The notes under the pieces: model-generated
What the model was told of the DNA's origin: nothing
Seen by the model: only the letters and a program-made list of their open reading frames with translations
Databases searched by the model: none
Part shown: piece after piece, positions 1 through 5,136 of the stretch
Numbering within the stretch: the first letter of the stretch is position 1
How the letters are laid out: every line of letters starts with the position of its first letter
Assembly: GCA_905236115.1 (NCBI GenBank)
Contig: CAJOOL010000053.1
Span: forward strand, 1-5,136
From: an uncultured Endomicrobiia bacterium
GTDB lineage: Bacteria; Elusimicrobiota; Endomicrobiia; Endomicrobiales; Endomicrobiaceae
DNA length: 5,136 nt
Reading direction: 5' to 3'
Made by a program: the position numbers and the translations under genes

Positions 1-144
1 CGGAGTTTCGCAGAGATAGTTGGTAACATATCTCAAGAAACTCCAACGAATTTAGAGGCAAAATATGCCTCAAGGTTTCCGTTACAGAATTATTCAGCGT
101 TTCCTAACAGCTGTAGCCCAAAATTTGCTGCTTTTTCGCTGTAA
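1..144 (+). CDS. Possible 3' tail of an unidentified upstream gene (partial, doubtful)
   Basis: Frame 1 is open from the first base to a TAA at 142-144, giving 47 residues that begin RSFAEIVGNISQE and end in KFAAFSL. I recognise no domain. Chance could explain an open frame of this length. The same DNA also reads fairly protein-like on the minus strand, for example NLEAYFASKFVGVS, but with stops at 92-90 and 35-33. The stretch contains two stem-loops and a direct repeat, which is more typical of a structured intergenic repeat than of a gene end. It could be the C-terminus of a gene lying to the left, a decayed coding remnant, or non-coding repeat DNA. I favour the last, without proof. Confidence 0.18.
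   Translation, partial: RSFAEIVGNISQETPTNLEAKYASRFPLQNYSAFPNSCSPKFAAFSL
2..44. repeat. Interrupted inverted repeat (two-part stem-loop)
   Basis: GGAGTTTC at 2-9 is the exact reverse complement of GAAACTCC at 37-44. Nested inside, GAGATA at 13-18 pairs exactly with TATCTC at 29-34. This gives 14 base pairs in two blocks, with a 3/2-base internal loop and a 10-base terminal loop. No T-run follows, so it is not a standard terminator on the + strand. Its role is unknown; it may be one arm of a larger repeat that continues beyond the left edge. Confidence 0.6.
55..71. repeat. Short inverted repeat
   Basis: GAGGCA at 55-60 and TGCCTC at 66-71 form a perfect 6-bp stem with the 5-base loop AAATA. 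It lies 10 bases after the larger stem-loop and looks like part of the same structured stretch. No T-run follows. Confidence 0.5.
75..110. repeat. Imperfect direct repeat GTTTCC-(g)-TWACAG
   Basis: GTTTCCGTTACAG at 75-87 recurs as GTTTCCTAACAG at 99-110, offset by 24 bases, with one base missing and one changed. The second copy runs into the palindrome ACAGCTGT at 107-114. TTACAG at 82-87 is also complementary to CTGTAA at 139-144, and CAGCG at 95-99 to CGCTG at 137-141, so the stretch could fold with its right-hand end. The repeat is short and may be accidental. Confidence 0.35.
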
Positions 145-209
145 ATGTAATTTTTTCTAATAATTCGTCTCTTTATTTTATATTTTTATTTTGCTAAAAT
201 TACAAGATT
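145..209 (+). promoter_or_regulatory. T-rich leader with possible alaS promoter
   Basis: The bases before alaS are strongly AT-rich, with T-runs at 151-156 and around 183-187. TATATT at 179-184 and TAAAAT at 195-200 each resemble a -10 box. Neither has a convincing TTGACA-like partner about 17 bases upstream. Use of the second box would give an almost leaderless transcript. No T-box stem or specifier loop can be recognised in the 65 bases. This is a weak call based on position and composition only. Confidence 0.2.
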
Positions 210-2831
210 ATGAATAAACAATCAGCTTATATCAGGAAAACTTTTTTGGACTTTTTTGGTGAAAAAGGTTGTAAAGTTGTAGCATCGGATTCTTTAGTTC
301 CTTCCGGCGATAAAACTCTTTTGTTCACATCTGCAGGAATGGTTCAATTCAAAAAACATTTTTTAGGTCAGAGCAAAGATACTTTTACCAGAGCAACATC
401 TTCTCAAAAGTGCTTCAGAACTTCAGATATAGACCAGGTCGGTGTAACCAACAGACATTTAACATTTTTTGAAATGCTGGGTAATTTTTCTTTCGGCGAC
501 TATTTCAAACAGGAAGCTATCGCTTGGGCTTGGGATTTTCTTACCAACTATATGGAACTTCCGAAAGATAAACTGTATGTAACAATTTATAAAGACGACG
601 ACGAAGCAGGACAAATGTGGAAAAAAATCGTTCCCGAATCAAAAATTATTAAAATGGGCGATGAAACAAATTTTTGGACGATGGGACCTACCGGACCATG
701 CGGACCTTGCTCTGAAATCTTAATAGATTTGGGCGAAGAAATGGGCTGTCATAAGCCAACCTGCGGACCTTGGTGCGACTGCAACAGATACCTTGAAATA
801 TGGAACCTTGTTTTTACACAGTTTGACAGACAGGAAGACGGCTCTTTAAAACCGCTCGGCAGAAAAAATATTGATACAGGTATGGGACTTGAAAGAATAG
901 TTGCCGCTGCCAACTGTAAAAATAATGTATTTGATACGGATTTGTTTTTGCCTTTAATGAACGCAGCTTCGGATTTATTAAAAATTCCTTTTGAAAATAA
1001 TATTCCAAAATTAAGAATGATTGCCGACCACGCAAGAGCAATAACATTTTTAATTTCCGACGGAATACATCCTTCCAACGAGGGAAGAGGATATGTTTTA
1101 AGAAGAATTTTAAGAAGAGCAGTTCGTCAGGGAAAAGTATTCGGCACAAACGAGCCTTTCTTATACAAACTTGTTGATGTCGTCCATTCAATAATGAAGC
1201 CTGCATATCCGGAACTTACCGCAAGGCTTGATAATATAAAGTCTATGGCGAAAGTTGAAGAAGAAAAATTTCTTGAAACTTTAAATACCGGAACGGAACT
1301 TTTAAATAATATAATTTCAGAATATAAAGCCAAAAAAGTTTCGGAACTTAAAGGTGAAGATGTTTTCAAACTTTACGATACTTACGGTTTCCCGCACGAA
1401 CTTACAAAAGAAATTGCATCCGAGCAAGGATTGACTATAGACGAGAAAGGTTTTGAAACGGAAAAAATAAAAGCTCAGGAAAAGTCCAGAGGTGCTTGGA
1501 GCGGTTCCGGCGAGCAGGATATAACTTTTTATTCCGTTCTTCACAAAGAATTCGGCGATACAAAATTTGAAGGATACTCTCAAGACAGTTCTTCCGTAAA
1601 AGTTTTGGCAGTTATTAAAGACGGCAAAAAAGTTTCTTCCTTATCTTCAGGAGAGAAAGGGGAAATTATTTTATCAAATACGCCTTTCTACGGGGAATCC
1701 GGCGGACAGGTAGCAGATACAGGAACAATGTTTAACGACAGCACCGATATTGATGTTACCGACGTCGTAAAACCTATAGGTCAGCTGTTTGTTCATAAAG
1801 TTACCGTTACCAAAGGCGAAGTTAAAACGGGCGATATTTTAAATGCTTCAATAAATAAAGAAAACAGAAACCAAACGGCACGCCACCACACTGCCACACA
1901 TTTATTACAGAAAGTTTTAAGAAGTATTTTGGGCAATCATGTTGCACAGGCAGGTTCTTTGGTATGTCCCGATAATTTAAGGTTTGATTTTAACCATTTC
2001 AATGCGGTTACAAAAGAAGAACTTTCAAATATTGAAAAACAGGTAAATGAAGCAATAAGACGGAACTATACCGTATCAATTAAAGAGATGTCTATTGATG
2101 ATGCAAGAAAAGAGGGTGCTATGGCACTCTTCGGCGAAAAATACGGCGATGTTGTCAGAACCGTTAAAGTTTTGGAAAGTGAAGAAAAATATTTTTCTAT
2201 GGAACTTTGCAGCGGAACGCATGTTTCAAGAACGGGCGACATAGGAATGTTTAAAATCGTTTCCGAAAGTTCCGTCGGCAGTGGCATCAGAAGAATTGAG
2301 GCTGTCTGCGGAAGTGCCTGCGAAAAATATGTTAACGAGTTGGAAAATAAAATAAACGATGCATCTTTACTTTTAAAAACTTCCAAGAATTCTTTAGTGT
2401 CGGCGGTTGAAAAAACTCTTCAGAATATTAAAGAGCTTGAAGCCGAAATCACATCTTTAAAGAGCAAATTAATATCAAGTGAAATTGACGAATACATAAA
2501 ATCCGCAAAAGATATAAACGGTGTTAAAGTTGTTGCTTTTGCCGTTAAAGATATAGACGTAAAATCTTTAAGGCAAATGACGGATAAAGTAAGAGAAAAA
2601 ATGCCGTCGTCGGTAATTGTTACGGCTTCCGAAATCGGCGGAAAAATTTCTTTTGCGGTATCCGTAAGCAAAGATCTTATAGAAAAAGGCTATGCTGCAG
2701 GTAAAATAGCTAAAAACTTTGCAGCCAAAATAGAAGGTTCCGGCGGAGGCAAACCGGAGTTTGCACAAGGCGGCGGAAAAAACACCGGCAATTTAAAAGA
2801 AGTTATTGAAAATATAAAAGACTATTTGTAA
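210..2831 (+). CDS. alaS: Alanyl-tRNA synthetase
   Basis: Cytoplasmic class II synthetase that attaches alanine to tRNA-Ala using ATP and hydrolyses mischarged Ser- or Gly-tRNA-Ala. At 873 residues it matches the usual length (E. coli 876). The aminoacylation core occupies about residues 1-240, with FTSAGMVQFK (39-48), QKCFRTSDIDQVG (66-78), the glycine- and cysteine-rich TGPCGPCSE (161-169), CGPWCDC (185-191) and the motif-3-like GMGLERI (224-230). DHARAITFLISDG (273-285) and GRGYVLRRILRRAVRQG (292-308) mark the tRNA-recognition region. The editing domain (about 480-715) keeps its metal-binding set: H560 and H564 in RHHTATH, and C667 and H671 in CSGTH. A helical linker (about 705-765) leads to the C-Ala/DHHA1 domain with GSGGGKPEFAQGGG (843-856). 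The start is fixed by a TAA 15 bases upstream in frame and by the family-typical N-terminus, although no Shine-Dalgarno sequence precedes it. No key residue is missing. Confidence 0.98.
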   Translation: MNKQSAYIRKTFLDFFGEKGCKVVASDSLVPSGDKTLLFTSAGMVQFKKHFLGQSKDTFTRATSSQKCFRTSDIDQVGVTNRHLTFFEMLGNFSFGDYFKQEAIAWAWDFLTNYMELPKDKLYVTIYKDDDEAGQMWKKIVPESKIIKMGDETNFWTMGPTGPCGPCSEILIDLGEEMGCHKPTCGPWCDCNRYLEIWNLVFTQFDRQEDGSLKPLGRKNIDTGMGLERIVAAANCKNNVFDTDLFLPLMNAASDLLKIPFENNIPKLRMIADHARAITFLISDGIHPSNEGRGYVLRRILRRAVRQGKVFGTNEPFLYKLVDVVHSIMKPAYPELTARLDNIKSMAKVEEEKFLETLNTGTELLNNIISEYKAKKVSELKGEDVFKLYDTYGFPHELTKEIASEQGLTIDEKGFETEKIKAQEKSRGAWSGSGEQDITFYSVLHKEFGDTKFEGYSQDSSSVKVLAVIKDGKKVSSLSSGEKGEIILSNTPFYGESGGQVADTGTMFNDSTDIDVTDVVKPIGQLFVHKVTVTKGEVKTGDILNASINKENRNQTARHHTATHLLQKVLRSILGNHVAQAGSLVCPDNLRFDFNHFNAVTKEELSNIEKQVNEAIRRNYTVSIKEMSIDDARKEGAMALFGEKYGDVVRTVKVLESEEKYFSMELCSGTHVSRTGDIGMFKIVSESSVGSGIRRIEAVCGSACEKYVNELENKINDASLLLKTSKNSLVSAVEKTLQNIKELEAEITSLKSKLISSEIDEYIKSAKDINGVKVVAFAVKDIDVKSLRQMTDKVREKMPSSVIVTASEIGGKISFAVSVSKDLIEKGYAAGKIAKNFAAKIEGSGGGKPEFAQGGGKNTGNLKEVIENIKDYL

Positions 2832-2867
2832 TTGGAAAAATTGGGAAATGGGGAAATAGGCGTTTCC
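2832..2867 (+). repeat. GGAAA-rich short repeat ending in a weak hairpin
   Basis: Directly after the alaS stop, GGAAA occurs at 2834, 2844 and 2852, within a G/A-rich run spaced 10 and 8 bases. The last copy (2852-2856) pairs with TTTCC at 2863-2867 across the 6-base loop TAGGCG. The stem has only 5 bp and is followed by A-rich rather than T-rich sequence, so strong intrinsic termination is unlikely and alaS probably reads through into the protease gene. Confidence 0.4.
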
Positions 2868-2884
2868 TTAAAAATTAAAAAATT

Positions 2885-3649
2885 ATGAAGATAAAATATT
2901 TTTTATTATTATGTTTGATGTTTTTTGTTTCGGCGTGCACTACCGTTCCTTTAACGGGAAGACCTCAGCTTATTTTAAGCAGTGAGGCTGAAGATGCCGC
3001 GGCAGGTGCGGCAAGTTACGGTCAGTATCTTGCGGAATCTAAAATTTCCACGGACAAAACAAATACCGCACTTGTAAAAAAAGTCGGTGCAAGGATTGCG
3101 GCTGTTTCCGGTTGTGATTACGACTGGGAATTTAATCTTTTGGAAAACAGCGAGGCCAACGCGTGGTGCTTGTCCGGCGGAAAAGTGGCGGTGTATACTG
3201 GAATACTTCCTTATACGCAGACGGAAGCGGGGCTTGCAACGGTAATGTCGCACGAGATAGCACACGCTATTGCACGTCACGGGGCGGAACGTTCCGCCCA
3301 AAATCAGCTGTTAAATTACGGTTTGGCGATAGGTAATGCAACGCTTTCCGATAACCCCAACAGAGAACTTATTATGATGGGGATAAACGTCGCCGGCAGC
3401 ATTGGTGTGATTTTGCCTTACAGCAGAAAGCACGAGTCAGAAGCGGATTATATGGGGCTTCTTTTGATGGCAAAGGCAGGTTATGACCCGAACGAAGCCG
3501 TAAAGTTCTGGCAGAGAATGGCTTCGGCAAGCGGCGGTTCGCAGGGCGGACTTTCAAACTTTTTATCCACACATCCGTCCGACGAAAAAAGAATAAAAGA
3601 TTTGCAGTCGCACATGTCGGAAGCATTAAAATATTATAATAACAGATAG
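2885..3649 (+). CDS. M48-family zinc metalloprotease, lipoprotein (LoiP/YggG-like)
   Basis: A predicted membrane-anchored zinc endopeptidase of 254 residues, close to E. coli LoiP (252). Residues 1-17 form a lipoprotein signal peptide (MKIKYFLLLCLMFFVSA) with cleavage before C18 in the lipobox VSAC. Thr at +2 is not the Asp inner-membrane retention signal, so in a diderm cell the outer-membrane inner face is expected. CTTVPLTGRPQL (18-29) is the typical start of the mature family. HEIAH (123-127) supplies zinc ligands H123 and H127 and catalytic E124. E184 in HESEAD (183-188) is the likely third ligand. THPSDEKRI (229-237) is the conserved C-terminal block. Relatives degrade misfolded outer-membrane proteins; the substrate here is unknown. 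There is no TPR region, so it is not BepA. The start fits the signal peptide, yet only A/T-rich sequence lies before it, with no Shine-Dalgarno site. It looks richer in G+C than its neighbours. It starts 53 bases after alaS and is probably cotranscribed with it. Confidence 0.93.
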   Translation: MKIKYFLLLCLMFFVSACTTVPLTGRPQLILSSEAEDAAAGAASYGQYLAESKISTDKTNTALVKKVGARIAAVSGCDYDWEFNLLENSEANAWCLSGGKVAVYTGILPYTQTEAGLATVMSHEIAHAIARHGAERSAQNQLLNYGLAIGNATLSDNPNRELIMMGINVAGSIGVILPYSRKHESEADYMGLLLMAKAGYDPNEAVKFWQRMASASGGSQGGLSNFLSTHPSDEKRIKDLQSHMSEALKYYNNR

Positions 3650-3691
3650 GAAACACAGGTTAATTTTAAATAATAATTATTATGTGTTTCC
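3649..3691. repeat. 9-bp inverted repeat from protease stop codon to gatC leader
   Basis: GGAAACACA at 3649-3657 is perfectly complementary to TGTGTTTCC at 3683-3691. The left arm begins on the last base of the protease TAG stop. The 25-base AT-only-rich loop contains the 12-base perfect palindrome TAATAATTATTA at 3671-3682, which could pair with a second copy of itself or extend the structure. The right arm ends 4 bases before the GAGGG ribosome binding site of gatC. No T-run follows, so it is not a canonical terminator; it could be a processing site, a protein-binding site or a dispersed repeat. Confidence 0.6.
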
Positions 3692-3695
3692 GATA

Positions 3696-3700
3696 GAGGG
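3696..3700 (+). promoter_or_regulatory. Ribosome binding site of gatC
   Basis: GAGGG lies 6 bases before the gatC ATG at 3707. It supports that start and contrasts with alaS and the protease gene, which show no such site. It sits just outside the right arm of the preceding inverted repeat, so that structure would leave it accessible. Confidence 0.7.
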
Positions 3701-3706
3701 AAAAAT

Positions 3707-4009
3707 ATGGAAATATCAAAGAAAGATGTTGATTATGTTGCTTCTCTTGCAAGGCTGGAATTTGAAGAGGGCGAAAAAGAAAATTTATCAAAAAATTTGG
3801 GTTCAATATTAGGTTATATTGAGAAAATAAAAGAAGTTGATACCTCGGCAATTGCACCCACCAGCCACGGCGGAACAAGCGAAAATGTTTGGAGAGACGA
3901 TGTAGTAGTAAAAAGTTCTCAGGAAACAATAGATGCTTTATTTAAAAATGCACCCGACCGTGACGGCGACTTTTTTAAAGTAAAAAAAGTTATGGAACTT
4001 GAAGATTAA
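3707..4009 (+). CDS. gatC: Asp/Glu-tRNA amidotransferase subunit C
   Basis: The small subunit of GatCAB, which converts Glu-tRNA(Gln) and/or Asp-tRNA(Asn) to the amidated form. GatC wraps around the GatA-GatB interface and stabilises the complex. The 100-residue length is normal. Family marks are the N-terminal helix VDYVASLARLEFEEGE (8-23), the mid-region VDTSAIAPTSH (44-54), NVWRDD (60-65) and the C-terminal NAPDRDGDFFKVKKVMELED (81-100), corresponding to the usual APD..dgyFkVp.vie ending. The GAGGG site and the family-typical MEISKKDVDYVA start fix the ATG. It lies 57 bases after the protease gene and 173 bases before gatA; the second gap is long for genes that are often nearly contiguous. 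Its stop codon is part of a perfect hairpin. Confidence 0.95.
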   Translation: MEISKKDVDYVASLARLEFEEGEKENLSKNLGSILGYIEKIKEVDTSAIAPTSHGGTSENVWRDDVVVKSSQETIDALFKNAPDRDGDFFKVKKVMELED

Positions 4010-4030
4010 ATTTTCGCGAAGCGAAAATTT
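4008..4030. terminator. Perfect 10-bp hairpin at the gatC stop, possible terminator or processing site
   Basis: AAATTTTCGC at 4008-4017 and GCGAAAATTT at 4021-4030 pair perfectly around the triloop GAA. The left arm includes the last two bases of the gatC TAA stop. The stem runs A/T to G/C towards the loop, and its 3' arm ends in only three T residues before GAGG, so intrinsic termination in the + direction should be partial at most. Full termination would uncouple gatC from gatA, which would be odd. Read as DNA, the palindrome works equally in both directions. The hairpin is certain as sequence; the function is inferred. Confidence 0.45.
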
Positions 4031-4128
4031 GAGGAATAGATGAATAGAGGGATAGAAACGAAAAAGTAATATAGTTAATGTAGTTGTAGTTTCTATACAT
4101 CCATACTTTCATACATCTATACCTCAAA
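4028..4128. repeat. Imperfect long inverted repeat with 8-base units
   Basis: The arms face each other around a 29-base centre (4060-4088). TTTGAGG at 4028-4034 pairs with CCTCAAA at 4122-4128, ATAGATG at 4036-4042 with CATCTAT at 4114-4120, and ATAGAAAC at 4052-4059 with GTTTCTAT at 4089-4096, all perfectly. Between them the left arm has one 8-base unit (AATAGAGG, 4043-4050) and the right arm has two (ACATCCAT, 4097-4104; ACTTTCAT, 4105-4112). Read on the minus strand, the right arm is a tandem run of units resembling TATRGATG, so the arms differ by one unit. It contains no ORF of note and no transposase. It could be a dispersed intergenic element or an RNA structure controlling gatA; I do not recognise a named family. 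Confidence 0.7.
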
Positions 4129-4170
4129 ATATTTAAGGAAAATTTAGAAATTTAACAATATTAATTACAT

Positions 4171-4180
4171 AAGGAAAGGA
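4171..4180 (+). promoter_or_regulatory. Ribosome binding site of gatA
   Basis: AAGGAAAGGA holds two overlapping purine-rich candidates. AAGGA at 4171-4175 is 7 bases from the ATG at 4183, the better spacing; the second AGGA is only 2 bases away. It fixes the gatA start. Bases 4129-4170 before it are AT-rich with no clear promoter. Confidence 0.7.
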
Positions 4181-4182
4181 AT

Positions 4183-5136
4183 ATGAATGACGAAATAATC
4201 AAAATGTCCGCAACTGAGCTTGCGGCAAAAATCAAAAACAAAGAACTTTCAAGCGTGGAAGTAACAAAAGCTTTTCTTGAAAGAATAAAAGATGTTGATC
4301 CTAAAATAAAAGCTTATGTTACCGTCTGCGAAGATTATGCACTTAAACAGGCACAATCTTGTGACGATAAAATAGCTAAAGGGGAAAAAGTCGGAGCATT
4401 GGAAGGTGTTCCCATAGCAATAAAAGATAATATTTTGATAAAAGACATCAGAATGACGGCATCGTCAAAAATATTGGAAAACTATGTTGCTCCTTACGAT
4501 GCAACGGTTATTACAAAGTTAAAAGATGCAGGAGCCGTTTTTGTAGGTAAGGCAAATCTTGACGAATTTGCAATGGGTTCTTCTACGGAAAACTCTGCAT
4601 TTTTTACTACAAGAAACCCTTGGAATACGGAGCATATCCCCGGAGGTTCTTCCGGCGGCAGTGCTTCCGCAGTCGGTGCAATGACTGCACCTTTGGCACT
4701 TGGTACGGATACCGGCGGTTCTATCAGACAGCCTGCAGGCTGCTGCGGTATTGTCGGCGTAAAACCCACTTACGGCAGAGTCAGCCGTTTCGGTGCTGTA
4801 GCATTTGCTTCTTCTCTTGACCAAATCGGGCCTATGTCAAAAACTGTTGAAGACAGTGCTTTGCTTTTAAATGTTATTGCAGGGCATGATACAAAAGATT
4901 CCACTTCAATAAATATAGAAGTTCCCGATTACCTTGCCGAAATTAAAGATGGTGTTAAAGGATTAAAAATCGGTCTTCCGAAAGAATATTTTATTGACGG
5001 TCTTGATGGCGATGTAAAAGTTGCTCTTGATAAAGCCGTTGAAGTTTACAAAAGTTTAGGTGCCCAAATTGTAGAAATTTCTTTACCTCATACGGATTAT
5101 GCCGTAGCTGTTTACTATATTATATGTTGTTCGGAA
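4183..5136 (+). CDS. gatA: Asp/Glu-tRNA amidotransferase subunit A (3' end outside window)
   Basis: The glutaminase subunit of GatCAB: an amidase-signature enzyme that releases ammonia from glutamine for transfer to misacylated tRNA bound by GatB. The frame is open to the window edge, giving 318 of an expected roughly 485 residues. The catalytic Ser-cisSer-Lys triad is intact: K81 in PIAIKDN (77-83), S156 in PGGSSGGSAS (153-162) and S180 in GTDTGGSIRQPAG (174-186). The spacing equals K79/S154/S178 of Staphylococcus aureus GatA. KPTYGRVSRFG (194-204) and ASSLDQIGPM (209-218) are also typical. The N-terminus MNDEIIKMSATELAAKIKN is normal, and an AAGGA site lies 7 bases upstream. Oddities are paired cysteines at 187-188 and 315-316; the second pair replaces the Ala-Pro usually seen after YYII. 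The frame is translated by hand and has no stop or frameshift. Confidence 0.97.
   Translation, partial: MNDEIIKMSATELAAKIKNKELSSVEVTKAFLERIKDVDPKIKAYVTVCEDYALKQAQSCDDKIAKGEKVGALEGVPIAIKDNILIKDIRMTASSKILENYVAPYDATVITKLKDAGAVFVGKANLDEFAMGSSTENSAFFTTRNPWNTEHIPGGSSGGSASAVGAMTAPLALGTDTGGSIRQPAGCCGIVGVKPTYGRVSRFGAVAFASSLDQIGPMSKTVEDSALLLNVIAGHDTKDSTSINIEVPDYLAEIKDGVKGLKIGLPKEYFIDGLDGDVKVALDKAVEVYKSLGAQIVEISLPHTDYAVAVYYIICCSE

Noticed and set aside
95..156. Intrinsic terminator: CAGCG/CGCTG stem followed by the T-run at 151-156
   Set aside because: The stem is only 5 bp with a 37-base loop, and 9 bases separate it from the T-run, so it is too weak to call.
1..209. T-box riboswitch controlling alaS
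   Set aside because: I could not find the conserved T-box sequence, a specifier loop or an antiterminator/terminator pair in this stretch.
240..259. Tandem 10-mer ACTTTTTTGG x2 with two T6 runs at the start of alaS as a frameshift or phase-variation site
   Set aside because: It encodes TFLDFFG, which matches the conserved AlaRS N-terminus in frame, so the repeat follows from the protein sequence and codon choice.
747..782. Cys-rich stretch in AlaRS (residues 180-191) as a novel metal-binding insertion
   Set aside because: From family knowledge, a C-x(4)-GCDCDR-like segment before the LEIWNLVF block occurs in AlaRS of several bacterial groups, so it is a known variant.
749..1206. Overlapping minus-strand open frames inside alaS
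   Set aside because: They lie wholly inside a strongly supported gene, show no family motifs, and are shadows of its codon use. The same applies to the other minus-strand frames within alaS, the protease, gatC and gatA.
4028..4128. CRISPR array reading of the octamer repeats
   Set aside because: The units are 8 bases, directly abutting, in inverted arms and without spacers.
4620..4820. A + strand open frame of 66 codons in another frame of gatA
   Set aside because: It overlaps the amidase signature of gatA in a different frame, is rich in Cys and Arg as frame-shifted sequence often is, and has no ribosome site.

Overview
This is an AT-rich bacterial window with four protein-coding genes, all on the + strand and all complete except the last: alaS (alanyl-tRNA synthetase), a LoiP/YggG-like M48 metalloprotease lipoprotein, gatC and the first 318 codons of gatA. 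Each ORF has clear family motifs. I see no tRNA, rRNA, insertion sequence or CRISPR array. The organism cannot be fixed from the sequence. A class II AlaRS with a Cys-rich CGPWCDC stretch, a lipoprotein protease with Gram-negative outer-membrane relatives, a GatCAB amidotransferase, and heavy AAA/AGA/GAA codon use fit a low-GC, probably host-associated, diderm bacterium. My guess of an Elusimicrobiota-type genome is only an impression.

Layout. Bases 1-209 hold no recognisable gene. Bases 1-144 are open in one + frame, carry two good stem-loops and a direct repeat, and may be the tail of an unidentified gene or a copy of a dispersed intergenic repeat. A T-rich stretch follows and leads into alaS (210-2831). 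A 53-base gap with a GGAAA-rich short repeat separates alaS from the protease (2885-3649). A 57-base gap, almost filled by a 9-bp inverted repeat and the gatC ribosome binding site, separates the protease from gatC (3707-4009). An unusually long 173-base gap separates gatC from gatA (4183 to beyond the window). It holds a perfect 10-bp hairpin and then a roughly 100-base imperfect inverted repeat whose arms are built of 8-base units.

Function. alaS charges tRNA-Ala and proofreads the product. gatC and gatA, with gatB presumably further downstream, make Gln-tRNA(Gln) and/or Asn-tRNA(Asn) by transamidation. The protease is a probable envelope quality-control enzyme lying between these translation genes. 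All four genes could be one transcription unit, but the inverted repeats in every gap leave room for partial termination or RNA processing.

The coding genes are ordinary. What deserves a second look is the intergenic DNA: every gap holds an inverted repeat, their arms repeatedly contain GAAA(C)/(G)TTTC, and the gatC-gatA element has an octamer periodicity that no standard feature explains.
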